Assembly: GCA_907163375.1 (NCBI GenBank)
Contig: CAJQUW010011548.1
Coordinates: forward strand, 278,001 to 342,000
Direction: 5' to 3'
DNA from: Prostheceraeus crozeri
Lineage: Eukaryota; Platyhelminthes; Polycladida; Euryleptidae
DNA length: 64,000 nucleotides
The position numbers and the translations under genes were made by a program. Each line of letters begins with the position of its first letter. Within the stretch, counting starts at the first letter, position 1. Positions 1 to 8,559 of this stretch are shown here, in pieces. Below the pieces are notes generated by a model. It did no database searches and was not told where the DNA came from. It was given only the letters and a program-made list of their open reading frames with translations.

Positions 1-732
1 AACGCAAACTTGCCTTGTTGAATTTTTTTATGCCAATCTAATTTTGTTATTGACATTATCGTTAATTTCGTGTTCATTTCGGACATTTCCATCTTCAATT
101 CTTTCTTTTCATTTGTAATTTTTGTTGTTTCATTCATAATTTTATTTAAATCGAATTTAATGTCTATTTGAAAAGCACTTAATAGTTTATAGAGTGAATT
201 TACTACGTTCGTCAATCCATTAAATCTGTTTTCCAGATTCTCCATTTTGTCAAACAGTATCTGTGCTTTATCCTTAGTTGCAGCTTGCCTCTTCCAGGAA
301 TCCATTTTTGATAAATTATATTGTGAAAAGAGAGTGGGTCAAAAATGGTGAATTAATAGAGAAATAAAAGATAAAAATAATTCACCATTTTTGACCCACT
401 CTCTTTTCACAATATAATTTATCAAAAATGGATTCCTGGAAGAGGCAAGCTGCAACTAAGGATAAAGCACAGATACTGTTTGACAAAATGGAGAATCTGG
501 AAAACAGATTTAATGGATTGACGAACGTAGTAAATTCACTCTATAAACTATTAAGTGCTTTTCAAATAGACATTAAATTCGATTTAAATAAAATTATGAA
601 TGAAACAACAAAAATTACAAATGAAAAGAAAGAATTGAAGATGGAAATGTCCGAAATGAACACGAAATTAACGATAATGTCAATAACAAAATTAGATTGG
701 AATAAAAAAATTCAACAAGGCAAGTTTGCGTT
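1..732. repeat. Inverted repeat running off the left edge
   Basis: Bases 1 to about 354 are the reverse complement of about 378 to 732, with a loop of roughly 24 bp centred near 366. The right arm holds the leader and first ~100 codons of the ORF starting at 428, so the left arm is an inverted copy of the same element's 5' part. Base 1 still pairs with base 732, so the palindrome continues beyond the window. No mismatch was noticed in the stretches compared, which suggests a recent event or an assembly artefact. Confidence 0.9.
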
Positions 733-1552
733 TTATGAAGCACTACGAAATAACGCAATCGCCAATATTTATGAAACAGCACTGAAAAAAAGAAATGTAA
801 GAATCCCAAAGAAGTTTTTAAAAGAACCGGTAGCTCAACATATTGAACAAGAAAAGGAACTGCGGAAGGAACAATGTATTAAACGGTGTGAATGTGAAAT
901 CAAGAGACTGAGATTGATAGCAGAAATAAAGAGTAAAATTACTGAAAGAATAGATGAAGAAATGATGGAATTTATAAAGGTGTATTACAACGATGACGAA
1001 ACTAAACTCCGCGAAGACCAATGGCGTGAAATGATTGAGGAGGAAGAGAAAAGGAGTACTATCATTTGGCAAGAAAAGCAAAGTTTTTTTGAATCAACCA
1101 AACATTTAATTTCCATTAATAGTGAAAGTAAAACAGTACAAAAACAATTAGTGGTACCAAAAGAACGTCAACTTTCGAATAACAGTGCAAGTTATAATAA
1201 CTGGAGAAACTTCAGAACAAATTATAACAAACGATATAATAACTATTCTAATGCAAACTACGATGCCTTTAAACGCAACGACAGGAGAAACAACGAATGT
1301 TGTGAAATACAAAACTACAATATGAATAAAAGGTACATCAACTACGATCATTATATCAAACACAGAAGCTGCAATTGCAACAAATGGAGGAACAACGAAC
1401 GGTATGAAATGCAACATAATAACTACAAACAGTGGAATTGGCGGAATAGAACGTTTAGTGATTTTTGTAACAATAATAACTATCCTGACCACTACGGCGG
1501 AAAGATATCTCCATTTTTTTATCAACCTTTGACCCATAGACGATTTTGCTGA
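428..1552 (+). CDS. Retroelement-like ORF with coiled coil and basic tail
   Basis: This 374-residue ORF starts with MDSWKRQAATKDK, about 50 bp inside the right arm of the edge palindrome. Residues ~15-85 look like a coiled coil. Residues ~95-220 are charged and helical, with the local patterns FYEALRNNAIANIYE and IPKKFLKEPV, ending in an IIWQEKQSFF motif. Residues ~250-374 are rich in Asn, Tyr and Arg with scattered Cys (CCEIQ, CNCNKW), as expected for a nucleic-acid-binding tail. From memory this pattern resembles accessory ORFs that travel with invertebrate retroelements, possibly Penelope-like ones; I cannot confirm the family. No reverse transcriptase follows in the window. The inverted partial copy upstream supports mobile origin. 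It may alternatively be an unknown host gene, which I think less likely. Confidence 0.55.
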   Translation: MDSWKRQAATKDKAQILFDKMENLENRFNGLTNVVNSLYKLLSAFQIDIKFDLNKIMNETTKITNEKKELKMEMSEMNTKLTIMSITKLDWNKKIQQGKFAFYEALRNNAIANIYETALKKRNVRIPKKFLKEPVAQHIEQEKELRKEQCIKRCECEIKRLRLIAEIKSKITERIDEEMMEFIKVYYNDDETKLREDQWREMIEEEEKRSTIIWQEKQSFFESTKHLISINSESKTVQKQLVVPKERQLSNNSASYNNWRNFRTNYNKRYNNYSNANYDAFKRNDRRNNECCEIQNYNMNKRYINYDHYIKHRSCNCNKWRNNERYEMQHNNYKQWNWRNRTFSDFCNNNNYPDHYGGKISPFFYQPLTHRRFC

Positions 1553-1713
1553 AATATTTATGTATCAATAACTCATTTCTATGATCCTGTGCTAGATGTA
1601 TGCCAATTCAAAATATCAAAGAAAATCATTATCCCTTGAGAAGTCCCATGAAAGGGACGCAACCGGTGGGGAGTAATCCAAAGTTGAGTTTGTTTTCCTT
1701 CTGGGCTTTTATT

Positions 1714-1721
1714 TCTCTCTT

Positions 1722-1768
<47 letters not shown>
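1714..1768. repeat. (TC)n followed by (TA)n microsatellite
   Basis: A run of TC repeats passes directly into TA repeats. It forms the left limit of the virus-like fossil: the last ORF on the minus strand runs out into the TA tract, so the element is cut here. Confidence 0.9.
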
Positions 1769-1771
<3 letters not shown>

Positions 1772-2027
1772 CCTTCCCACGATTCAACAAACTGCTCTTA
1801 AAACTTCTACCTCTGGAAAGATCACTAGCAACATCACCAGCAAAGCCAACGGCATTACTTAAAACATTTCGTTTTAAAGATCTACCGACATTGGATATGA
1901 GAGGTGCTACAACAGATTTCAGTGCACCAAGTATACTACCTCCACGTTGGCGGCGAGCGCCGATGTAAATTTGTCCTCCACCACTTACATAGGAGGGTCG
2001 TGAATAAAATGAGGCAGTTGGATTCAT
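1737..2027 (-). CDS. Small basic core-like protein of the virus-like element
   Basis: About 87 residues before the frame enters the TA microsatellite. It starts MNPTASFYSRPSYVSGGG, followed by ARRQRGGSILGALKSVVAP, a basic patch leading into a hydrophobic glycine-containing stretch, and then a second basic segment (GRSLKRNVLSNAV). This resembles the small core or minor virion proteins seen beside capsid genes in Polinton-like elements, which have an adenovirus pX/pVI-like character. It lies immediately downstream of the integrase, on the same strand. The role is inferred from composition and position only. Confidence 0.5.
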
Positions 2028-2068
2028 AGCTCAAACCCTAAACATTGTTAGTTACAACTTTGCATGAA

Positions 2069-3289
2069 TCACTGTCGATCACTTAGATGAAAGATGTCGG
2101 CACGACGCATCCAAGAGTTCATACTTGAAGGATAACCAGTCCATTTAACAAGACACCATTCTTCACCTTGCCGTTTTTTACATCGAATGATTTTCTCTAC
2201 CAAATATGTTTCACTTTCAGTGACTACCTCAATCTCATCGCGGTAAAAGCTACCCTCAATTTCTTCATTATCGTAATCTTTCAACTTGTAGGTGGTCGGA
2301 GAGTCTTTTTGATCAATCCTTGATACTGTAAATACCTCCTCTGTCCAATTCGGAAGGTACCCTTTAGCAAAAACACTTTTCACTTTTGAGATACGAACTT
2401 TATCACCAATTTTCACATCACTTTTCACATGAGTGCGTTTACGTTGGAATGATTCGCGCACTTTATCTACATTGTCAGCATTTACATCTACTGGTCTGAG
2501 TCCAATAGAACGATGGATAGAGTGATTGTAGGCATGGAGTGTATCTTGTATAACCTTTGTCCAATTTTGTGTCAAGTTGGCAGTAAAATGTCGCCACAAG
2601 CGATTTTTTAATGTGCGATTAAAACGTTCAACGAGTGCAGCTTTATAAGCACTCTTTACACTAAACAACTCAATGTCATGCCTCTCAAATAATCTTGTCA
2701 CATGCTGATTTTCAAACTCTTTTCCTTGATCACTCTGAATTCTTTTTGGAATGCGACCTTCTCGAAAAATTGTTTGGAATGCTTTTGCTACTGCTTTCCC
2801 TTCTTTAGTTTTTAAAGGTTGAGCCCACGCATAACGCGAGAAAATATCAATGACGGTTAAAATAAAATTATTGCCCGAGTTATGTTTTGAAATGGAGGCA
2901 ACATCACACAAATCTGCTTGCCACTGTTCATCGATGTCATGAACAATATAATGGCGGGTGCGGTACTTCTTTTTCGCTTGTTTGTGGAGTGTATAGGTAG
3001 CCTGACCCTTTAACCATCGTTTCACTTGTGATTGTGGAAGACCACTCGCTTTTGATAATTTCTTGATAGATGCAAATCCTGCCGGATGTTTTACATCATA
3101 ATAGATTGACTTCAAACGTTCAGTCGATGACGACTGACTCTTTTTTCTCCTTCTCATCTTTTTGTTTTCTTGCCTTTCTACATTTACAACAACTGCAGCA
3201 TTTAGCTTTAGCGGTTTTGCGATCGTGTTCACATTGCTTAGGGGTTTCATTGTGAGAGCTGGCGCAGCAAGTGCAAGTGACAACGACAT
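2069..3289 (-). CDS. Retroviral-type integrase with C-terminal chromodomain (Polinton)
   Basis: This 406-residue ORF has a DDE integrase core: Asp in WQADLCDV (~residue 125), Asp in IQSDQGKEFEN (~185) and Glu in KAALVERFNRTLK (~218). It is followed by the usual helical segment (HAYNHSIHRSIGLRP), an SH3-like stretch (KIGDKVRISKVKS) and a chromodomain near the end (YLVEKIIRCKKR...WCLVKWTGYP). This order is typical of Polinton integrases, which cut and join element ends and may use the chromodomain to choose chromatin targets. The first ~45 residues overlap another small ORF in a different frame and look unlike integrase, so the true start may be further in, near KKMRRRKKSQ. It sits at the 3' end of the gene block, the usual company of the ATPase. 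Confidence 0.92.
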   Translation of the reverse strand: MSLSLALAAPALTMKPLSNVNTIAKPLKLNAAVVVNVERQENKKMRRRKKSQSSSTERLKSIYYDVKHPAGFASIKKLSKASGLPQSQVKRWLKGQATYTLHKQAKKKYRTRHYIVHDIDEQWQADLCDVASISKHNSGNNFILTVIDIFSRYAWAQPLKTKEGKAVAKAFQTIFREGRIPKRIQSDQGKEFENQHVTRLFERHDIELFSVKSAYKAALVERFNRTLKNRLWRHFTANLTQNWTKVIQDTLHAYNHSIHRSIGLRPVDVNADNVDKVRESFQRKRTHVKSDVKIGDKVRISKVKSVFAKGYLPNWTEEVFTVSRIDQKDSPTTYKLKDYDNEEIEGSFYRDEIEVVTESETYLVEKIIRCKKRQGEEWCLVKWTGYPSSMNSWMRRADIFHLSDRQ

Positions 3290-3335
3290 TCACCTCTGGC
3301 GGCTCATTACATAGCAAGCAACACATCTGCTTCAT
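3120..3335 (-). CDS. Small cysteine-rich ORF overlapping the integrase 5' end
   Basis: 71 residues with many Cys pairs (CCLLCNEPPE, CTCCASSH, CCSCCKCRK) and a Lys/Glu-rich tail, suggesting metal binding. Its ATG lies just after the end of the gene at 3,337-4,029, which matches the tight packing of the block, and it overlaps the integrase in another frame. Composition looks real, but overlap with a stronger gene lowers confidence. Confidence 0.35.
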   Translation of the reverse strand: MKQMCCLLCNEPPEVNVVVTCTCCASSHNETPKQCEHDRKTAKAKCCSCCKCRKARKQKDEKEKKESVVID

Positions 3336-3336
3336 A

Positions 3337-4029
3337 TTAATAGTCTGAGAACATGTATTTCCTGGGAGGAGCTGTTTTACGTTTTCCTTTTACTAGTTTT
3401 AGTGGTGATGTAGATCTACGTCGAGTTCTTTCTCTTGTTTGCTTAGTGAGTGTGGGAGGGGATGTAGCAGGTGACGTCTTAAACCAATTTGTTGGCATTT
3501 TCATCGTCTGAAGCATTGGAGCAGTAGCCACTGTTGAATCAAGTTCTTTCAATGTCTCATTATTCAAAGCAAATTTTGGCACATTATGCTTTTTCAATAG
3601 TTTAAGAAAGTATGACCAACCAGGTGGAACATAGCCCTGACGGCGCTTTCTACGTGTTGCATACTGATTCAAGTCTTCATAACGTGAAGCATCAATCACT
3701 TTATTTTCATCTGTAATGATTTCTCCTCTATCATTTACATTGAGATGGGGTTCAATACTGTTGAAAAGAGATATGGCATGTGCGCGAGATGCTAAAGGTG
3801 TAGCAGTCGATACAGAGTCACGCATCTTATTCTTCAAGTTTTTCAATTGCTCAACAGTTTTCGATTGTAATAATACAGCACGATGTGGATCTTTGATGTG
3901 AACATTTTGCTGATAATCTATTTCTTTCCTATACATTTGATTTGCAAGAGGTTGCTTTACTTGCTGCATGGCAGTCAATTGTACATATTCATCCTGAGGA
4001 ATAACAATCATGCGAGAATAAGAACTCAT
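3337..4029 (-). CDS. Conserved-type Polinton protein of unknown function
   Basis: This 230-residue ORF starts MSSYSRMIVIPQDEY and is positioned between the ATPase and the integrase. It overlaps the end of the ATPase gene by 4 bases, the usual compact arrangement. Residues ~55-75 are predicted helical (KTVEQLKNLKNKMRD). The middle has a YATRRKRRQGYVPPGW segment and the last ~50 residues are basic and Ser/Thr/Pro-rich (ERTRRRSTSPLKLVKGKRK), consistent with nucleic-acid or nuclear contact. No enzyme motif is visible. Proteins with a similar opening and basic tail occur beside Polinton ATPases, from memory; function is unassigned. Confidence 0.6.
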   Translation of the reverse strand: MSSYSRMIVIPQDEYVQLTAMQQVKQPLANQMYRKEIDYQQNVHIKDPHRAVLLQSKTVEQLKNLKNKMRDSVSTATPLASRAHAISLFNSIEPHLNVNDRGEIITDENKVIDASRYEDLNQYATRRKRRQGYVPPGWSYFLKLLKKHNVPKFALNNETLKELDSTVATAPMLQTMKMPTNWFKTSPATSPPTLTKQTRERTRRRSTSPLKLVKGKRKTAPPRKYMFSDY

Positions 4030-4691
4030 AGTTTGTAGATAATCATGGGAGTTTTCAAAATATCACTTCGAAATCTAAATTCTTCCGGACACTCTTGCGT
4101 AAAGTCAATGAATAAGTAACCGTATGGTTTTTCAGTAGCTGCTTGAAAAATTTCAATTAAGGCTTTTGATCCTCTGGGTGCAACTTGTCGCGCTAAAATT
4201 TCAAATTGACTTTTATCTCGCGGATTCTTGAAAATAGCATAATAGTGTGTATTCAGGTTTCGTGTACGAGCTTCTTTTCCATCAGGAAACAAATTTTGTG
4301 TGATATAGATGATAAAACACCTTTTATGATGTGCTGCGCGAGTGAACATATCTGTAACATCTTTTGAATTCTTACTTTCTTTTAATAAATCATCCAATAC
4401 AACAACATCATTAGACTGAAGTTTATCCACTGCAATAATTCCTTCATGTCGAATAAAGTTGCGACTTTGCAATTCCTGAAACAGCGACGGTTGATAAATA
4501 CCATAACACCAAATCACTCGATTGATAGGTTCCTTAAACAACTCCCTTCTTTTATCCAATAAATTCAGCGTGGAAACAGTTTTACCTGCATGAGATGGGC
4601 CTGATACAGTCAGAACTTTATCGCATTGAAGTCTGAAATCCATTTTAATACTTTGAGATTCAACATTTGCATAATTAACGCTTAGAGCCAA
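4026..4691 (-). CDS. Packaging-type ATPase (FtsK/HerA, A32-like)
   Basis: A 221-residue P-loop ATPase. Walker A is GPSHAGKT (~residues 31-38) and Walker B is VVVLDDLL (~95-102). A sensor-like IIYITQN motif follows near residue 130, and NTHYYAIFKNPRDKSQFEILARQ after it is characteristic of the DNA-packaging ATPases of adenovirus-like, Polinton and adintovirus elements. Its expected job is driving the element DNA into a capsid. The length is near the family norm, and all key motifs are present. It overlaps the upstream core-like gene by 17 bases and the downstream gene by 4. This is one of the two strongest family markers in the block. Confidence 0.9.
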   Translation of the reverse strand: MALSVNYANVESQSIKMDFRLQCDKVLTVSGPSHAGKTVSTLNLLDKRRELFKEPINRVIWCYGIYQPSLFQELQSRNFIRHEGIIAVDKLQSNDVVVLDDLLKESKNSKDVTDMFTRAAHHKRCFIIYITQNLFPDGKEARTRNLNTHYYAIFKNPRDKSQFEILARQVAPRGSKALIEIFQAATEKPYGYLFIDFTQECPEEFRFRSDILKTPMIIYKL

Positions 4692-4962
4692 AGATATTAC
4701 CCAATAGGTTGCCCACGGCAGGAGCTATCATTGGAAGTATTGCTGAAAGGAAACCGCCCTTTTGTGTTAGAGTTTTCCTCTTTCTTTGAAGGGTGACTTT
4801 AGGATTGGAGATGAAACGCAATTTTGTGGCATATCGCTTAAGTAACTTTCGTTGTTTTGGTGCTAATTTCTTCGTCCTCAACTTTCTGACATGAGAAATA
4901 ATTTCACGAAAGAATTTATCGTTAGCATGTCGTATAGCATTGTATCGCTGATTTGCTTTCAT
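4675..4962 (-). CDS. Basic core-like protein with hydrophobic C-terminal segment
   Basis: 95 residues: a highly basic helical N-terminal two thirds (HVRKLRTKKLAPKQRKLLKR), then KGGFLSAILPMIAPAVGNLL close to the end and a terminal GSKR. A Gly-Gly site followed by an amphipathic segment recalls adenovirus pVI/pX-type precursor proteins and the core proteins of adintovirus-like elements. That comparison is by composition only. It overlaps the start of the ATPase gene. Confidence 0.6.
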   Translation of the reverse strand: MKANQRYNAIRHANDKFFREIISHVRKLRTKKLAPKQRKLLKRYATKLRFISNPKVTLQRKRKTLTQKGGFLSAILPMIAPAVGNLLGNIFGSKR

Positions 4963-5076
4963 TCGTCGGAGAGCTTGAATGGCTGAAGAAAACTTTGAAG
5001 ACTTTTGACTTTTACGTTACGCCATTTTCCGTGTTAGTCTCTGCTAAAACCTGTCTTTACCACATTTGCATAGGTA

Positions 5077-5406
5077 CTAACTATTGCGGCATAAGTGACA
5101 CTCGAAATGAGCAATATCACAGTGGTTACATTTGCAAAGTTGAATGCAATTACGTATGAAACAGCGTTGACAAAAAGCATGCTTACATCTCTTGAAGATG
5201 CGCTTTTCATTTCCATCCTTTCGCTTACATACATCACAACACATAGTTTCACCGTTACTGATGTCTATAGCAAGTCTTTTTGAAGATATGAATTTGCTAG
5301 CCTTTTCTAAATAATAGACGCATGTACAGAAGGAATATACTTCGAGAGTGAGCAGACATAGCTCGAAAACCAGTTGTGCTACAATCAAGTACCACTGCAT
5401 TTTCAA
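5077..5406 (-). CDS. RING-type zinc finger ORF
   Basis: This 109-residue ORF has a hydrophobic N-terminal stretch (residues ~4-35). From about residue 55 it has a C3HC4-like RING: CCDVC, then CKHAFCQRCF, then CNHC and CHLC. RING domains usually act as E3 ubiquitin ligases. In a virus-like element such a protein could act on host factors, but that is inference. It overlaps the upstream ORF by 4 bases. It is one of two RING-like ORFs in the block and may be an accessory module acquired by this lineage. Confidence 0.55.
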   Translation of the reverse strand: MKMQWYLIVAQLVFELCLLTLEVYSFCTCVYYLEKASKFISSKRLAIDISNGETMCCDVCKRKDGNEKRIFKRCKHAFCQRCFIRNCIQLCKCNHCDIAHFECHLCRNS

Positions 5407-5813
5407 TTTTTCTTTATGGAAAGTTGAATGTGAATATCTGAAATCGCTTCAATCACTAGACTGCTACCATGATGGTTAAATGCGTTAAGACGTTCAGCAA
5501 TTTTTATCATATGTCTTTTAAAAAATTCTTCGGGGTGATCTACCACTTCCATTGAATAAGAAGCAAAATGGAAAGAGCGACTTTCCACCTCTTCCTTTCC
5601 AAAATGACGAAACTTAATTTTCGCAACTAATCGCGCCATGACAATGCTATCAGAGAATGTATTCATTAACTCTAGAAATAGAGTGCTAGCATCATCGACC
5701 ACTGCTTCGATGTCGGTCTCATCTTTATGAAAATTTATCACATAATCTTGAACAGCTCCTTTTAAACTTTGCCTATGAAAATGTAATGTTCCGCAGTCGT
5801 TTGAGAAAGACAT
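5403..5813 (-). CDS. Hypothetical protein of the virus-like element
   Basis: 136 residues starting MSFSNDCGTLHFHRQ, with no recognised enzyme motif. The pattern VDDASTLFLELMNTFSDSIV, then a KIKFRHFGKEE strand and a final SSLVIEAISDIHIQLSI, looks like a mixed alpha/beta domain. I have the impression of similar regions ahead of replication proteins in related elements but cannot support that further. It lies between the exonuclease-like and RING ORFs on the same strand. Confidence 0.45.
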   Translation of the reverse strand: MSFSNDCGTLHFHRQSLKGAVQDYVINFHKDETDIEAVVDDASTLFLELMNTFSDSIVMARLVAKIKFRHFGKEEVESRSFHFASYSMEVVDHPEEFFKRHMIKIAERLNAFNHHGSSLVIEAISDIHIQLSIKKN

Positions 5814-5897
5814 GATCGCCCTTTATCTAACCCATCCATTGCATGAAAACAATTCTTCTCATAGTAACATTTATTGAATAATAGTAACAAGCATGCA

Positions 5898-6428
5898 TTA
5901 TAAATCAATGGTTTGAAAGAGATAAAATAGATACAGCTGGTAACTATCATACAGCGAGCAATGATAACCATACAGGACTTTGGCAGTGCTGAGGTAAGGA
6001 GGAAAGAAGCATTGGTTATGAACGTAGCTACTACAACGAACAGACAAAATAGGAACAGACAAATCCTTAAAACGTTTCGTGACTTCATGATAATGTTGAT
6101 TCACTCTACTATCCCAAGGTGGGAGCAAAATATCATCAATGATTAGATTGGGAAATACTTTCCTCTCCTTACCAGGATTATTACAAAAGATGCGCATAAC
6201 ATTGAAAGCAGCTAACCATCGTTTAAAGTCAATAAGAAGAGCACTCTCACAAGAAAAGCCATAGTCTTGCAAATATTTCAGATTAAGTCCATGAATGTGT
6301 TTTCTCGCCCATTGATCAACATTGGGATTGCAGTTGGCATGTTGATGATAGACACTGACAATCTGATATGTCCAATTGTTCATAGCAATAGCACTGAGCT
6401 CCTGTACAGGTTCACCCTCACAATCCAT
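5898..6428 (-). CDS. DEDDh-type exonuclease-like ORF
   Basis: 176 residues opening with MDCEGEPVQELSAIAM. The D-x-E in a small-residue context followed by an E-A-I pattern matches the Exo I motif of DEDDh 3'-5' exonucleases. KHIHGLNLKYLQDYGF (~residues 43-58) resembles the family's second region, and FKRWLAAFNVMRIFCNN and LIIDDILLPPWDSRV give a third acidic patch. A 3'-5' exonuclease would fit DNA replication or repair of the element. The hydrophobic C-terminal tail does not look like the family. It is read as part of the element because of strand, spacing and flanking RING-like ORFs. Confidence 0.5.
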   Translation of the reverse strand: MDCEGEPVQELSAIAMNNWTYQIVSVYHQHANCNPNVDQWARKHIHGLNLKYLQDYGFSCESALLIDFKRWLAAFNVMRIFCNNPGKERKVFPNLIIDDILLPPWDSRVNQHYHEVTKRFKDLSVPILSVRCSSYVHNQCFFPPYLSTAKVLYGYHCSLYDSYQLYLFYLFQTIDL

Positions 6429-6480
6429 AAAAATGATGATAGAAGCCTAAAACGGAAATTTACACATCTAAGGAAACGTT

Positions 6481-6726
6481 CTATAACATATTACAAAATG
6501 AATTACATCGATGCTTTTCACGACAAAATACACAAATGATATGATGGCAACGAAGAAGTAAAATGTATCTAATAAGACCACGTCTACGACACTCAAAGCA
6601 AATAAGCGAATTGTCATAGGGTAGAGTTAGGAAAGGACTAGTAATTCTCCTTCTTTGATTTGCGTTTTGATGCAGCATTCTTCTCCGACTTGCGCTTCGT
6701 ACCACTGCTGTTAAGGATTTGATCAA
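6481..6726 (-). CDS. Second RING-like ORF
   Basis: 81 residues. The C-terminal half has CFECRRRG, then RCHHIICVFCREKHRCNSFC, a Cys/His arrangement like a RING or related treble-clef finger. It overlaps the 3' end of the 6,638-7,252 ORF and stands just upstream of the exonuclease-like ORF. It may be part of a larger protein; I do not attempt to define it. Confidence 0.35.
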   Translation of the reverse strand: MIKSLTAVVRSASRRRMLHQNANQRRRITSPFLTLPYDNSLICFECRRRGLIRYILLLRCHHIICVFCREKHRCNSFCNML

Positions 6727-7252
6727 TTATGTCGTCCACGTTGGGTGGTTTTGGAATATATAGGATGGATTCCATATGCATGGAGAGAGAGACTATTTTA
6801 TTATCCTTGTGACGACCATAATATAGCCCATTCACTTTGAAAAGGATATCCCAAGTACCTTCTCCGAGCTCGTCGCATGTGATGGGTGTTGAATGATCTC
6901 CCTCCTTCTTATAGTAAGTGCACCAATATGATACCGGTAGGCAAATGTGATTACCATCCCAAATCTTTCTATAGGGAGTATCCTTGTCATCTCTCGCCTT
7001 CCACTCTTGAGCAAGAGGAGTAGGAATGTCCATATTTAATGTCACGTACTCCTCAATAATATCAAGTTGGTGGCGAATGTACGGACTCACGGGGATCAGT
7101 ATGTAGTCCCCATACTGATTGTGAATTATCTTGACATCCGTGGAAGGGAGCATTCCCGTTTGGAGTACTACGCTATGATCTTCATAACGCAAGACTTGTT
7201 TAAATTTACGCTGTAGCGGTGTAGGATTATGTACCTTGGTTGTTTCTTCCAC
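6638..7252 (-). CDS. Hypothetical protein, first gene of the virus-like block
   Basis: 204 residues starting MEETTKVHNPTPLQRKF. The body has strands and aromatic residues (YGDYILIPVSPYIRHQLDII, GNHICLPVSYWCTYYKK) and ends in a Lys/Ser-rich basic tail (KRKSEKNAASKRKSKKE) resembling a nuclear localisation signal. No family is recognised. Upstream lies a candidate 67-bp GT-AG intron (about 7,343-7,409), with a potential start codon just before it, so the real start may be further upstream than given. A TATA-like box at 7,512-7,523 is suitably placed to start the transcript. Confidence 0.5.
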   Translation of the reverse strand: MEETTKVHNPTPLQRKFKQVLRYEDHSVVLQTGMLPSTDVKIIHNQYGDYILIPVSPYIRHQLDIIEEYVTLNMDIPTPLAQEWKARDDKDTPYRKIWDGNHICLPVSYWCTYYKKEGDHSTPITCDELGEGTWDILFKVNGLYYGRHKDNKIVSLSMHMESILYIPKPPNVDDIIDQILNSSGTKRKSEKNAASKRKSKKENY

Positions 7253-7511
7253 TGGCCTCAGTTGTAGGTGATCTGATCGTAGCGAACCTTGTAACGTTTG
7301 ACCGCCATTTTTTCCTACTAGTGCAGCAGATGTAGTAGATGCCTGAAAATGAAAAAGATTGTATTAAGTTTACGTTCAAGGGAGGAGAGGGAGGAAAGTA
7401 GCGACTTACCATTTTAGTTGGATAATAGAATAGGGAACTAGAGAGAGAGAAAATGTGCGTCCGTCACTCGTGTGATTCAACGATGGAATGATTCTCACTG
7501 TGGAAGGCTCG

Positions 7512-7523
7512 CTATTTATATAG
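7512..7523 (-). promoter_or_regulatory. TATA-like box for the minus-strand block
   Basis: CTATATAAATAG on the minus strand, about 100 bp upstream of the first candidate start codon (7,410-7,412). The short distance to a strong GT-AG intron supports a real promoter. Confidence 0.5.
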
Positions 7524-7576
7524 AAATGCTTGATTCTCATTGGATGATGATCCTCATTGGACAATAACATCAAGCT

Positions 7577-8220
7577 GAATCCAAATCTGGCCTCCGTTTA
7601 CCAATCCGAGCCTTCATTCGCCCGCTGGAGCTGTTTCTTGGGAAATTCTAACTCTGTCGTTTTTCGTCAATCTCCCAAAATCTTAAATGGCGTCTCACAT
7701 CTAAACGAAGACAGATATGAACAAGCCGTTTCTTTCACTGAATTTGTCTCACTCTTAGCTTTCAAACGAGCTATTGCACGACTTTCTACGATCTCTAGAA
7801 CCAAAGTTGGAAGATCGGTGCCGGGGGGGAGGTCAGTGAAATTTGATGAAAAATGTTTTGGTGAAGGTCCCAGGTCGAAATGACACACTTTGGAAAATTT
7901 TCAAAATTTTACCCATACAAAGCCACTCTGACACTTAGAATTTTTTCAGGTGAGCTACAACAGTCCACCCTCCCAACCTGGCCGGCACACCACGCCAACC
8001 TGGACAGCACATCACCGCGCGCTACGACGGCCGGCCAGAGGGGGGGGACGTCAGCGAACCTTTCGGACTCACTTGGCCGGCACACCACGACACTCTGTCG
8101 TTCCAGAGGGGGGGGAGTCAGACTCAATGCACCACGGCGGCCGTCCACGACACTCTGCCGATCCAGAGGGGGGGACGTCAGCGACGGCGGCCATCTTGCG
8201 CGGTCCAGAAGTGGAGTTTT
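7577..8220. repeat. Diverged relative of the large inverted-repeat element's outer end
   Basis: 7,577-7,840 aligns by eye with 30,278-30,540 in the right arm. Shared stretches include TCTAACTCTGTCGTTTTT, AATGGCGTCTCACATCTAAA, and ATTGCACGACTTTCTACGAT followed by CTCTAGAACCAAAGTTGG. The following GC-rich part (7,940-8,220) has about three copies of a CCAGAGGGGGG motif followed by GTCAG, like the motif at the very ends of the large element. No coding is evident; the short ORFs here are shadows. It shows that the large element has relatives and is not a unique rearrangement. Confidence 0.75.
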
Positions 8221-8559
8221 ACTTACTACTGACATCTTTGCTGTTTTAACGAGGATTTCTCACCAATCCAATTATCTGCCACTGAAACCAAGTTTGCTAA
8301 CAATTTGAGTCTTATTCTTCCAATGTAGTCAAATGACTCTGAAGCACCATCTGCATAAGAATAGTGAAATTTCATGGGTGACTAATTTGTTTGTGATAGG
8401 CCTAATCTAACTCATAATGAATCGGTATAGATCGAATGCAGTATTCAGTCTAAAAGGGCATTAATGATTTCAAAATTCCAATAAGTGTACTATACAGACG
8501 ATATCAACATTATAAAACATTATCAAGTATTCTCGAACAATCATATGTGATCATGAAAT

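Larger units (their letters stand above)
1737..7560 (-). mobile_element. Polinton/adintovirus-like element, partial fossil
   Basis: Ten or so closely packed minus-strand ORFs, several overlapping by a few bases, include a retroviral-type integrase with a chromodomain, a packaging-type ATPase with Walker motifs, two small basic core-like proteins with a glycine-rich hydrophobic stretch, RING-type ORFs and an exonuclease-like ORF. Integrase plus this ATPase plus core proteins is the signature of Polinton/Maverick and adintovirus-like elements. Type B polymerase, protease, penton and hexon genes are not in this block, so it is a partial copy. No terminal inverted repeats were found: the left end stops at a microsatellite, and the right end is set just past a TATA-like box. 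Several long frames remain open, which suggests it is not very old. Confidence 0.82.

Noticed and set aside
1148-1537. 129-codon antisense ORF under the retroelement ORF
   Set aside because: It is a shadow of the Asn/Tyr-rich coding on the other strand.
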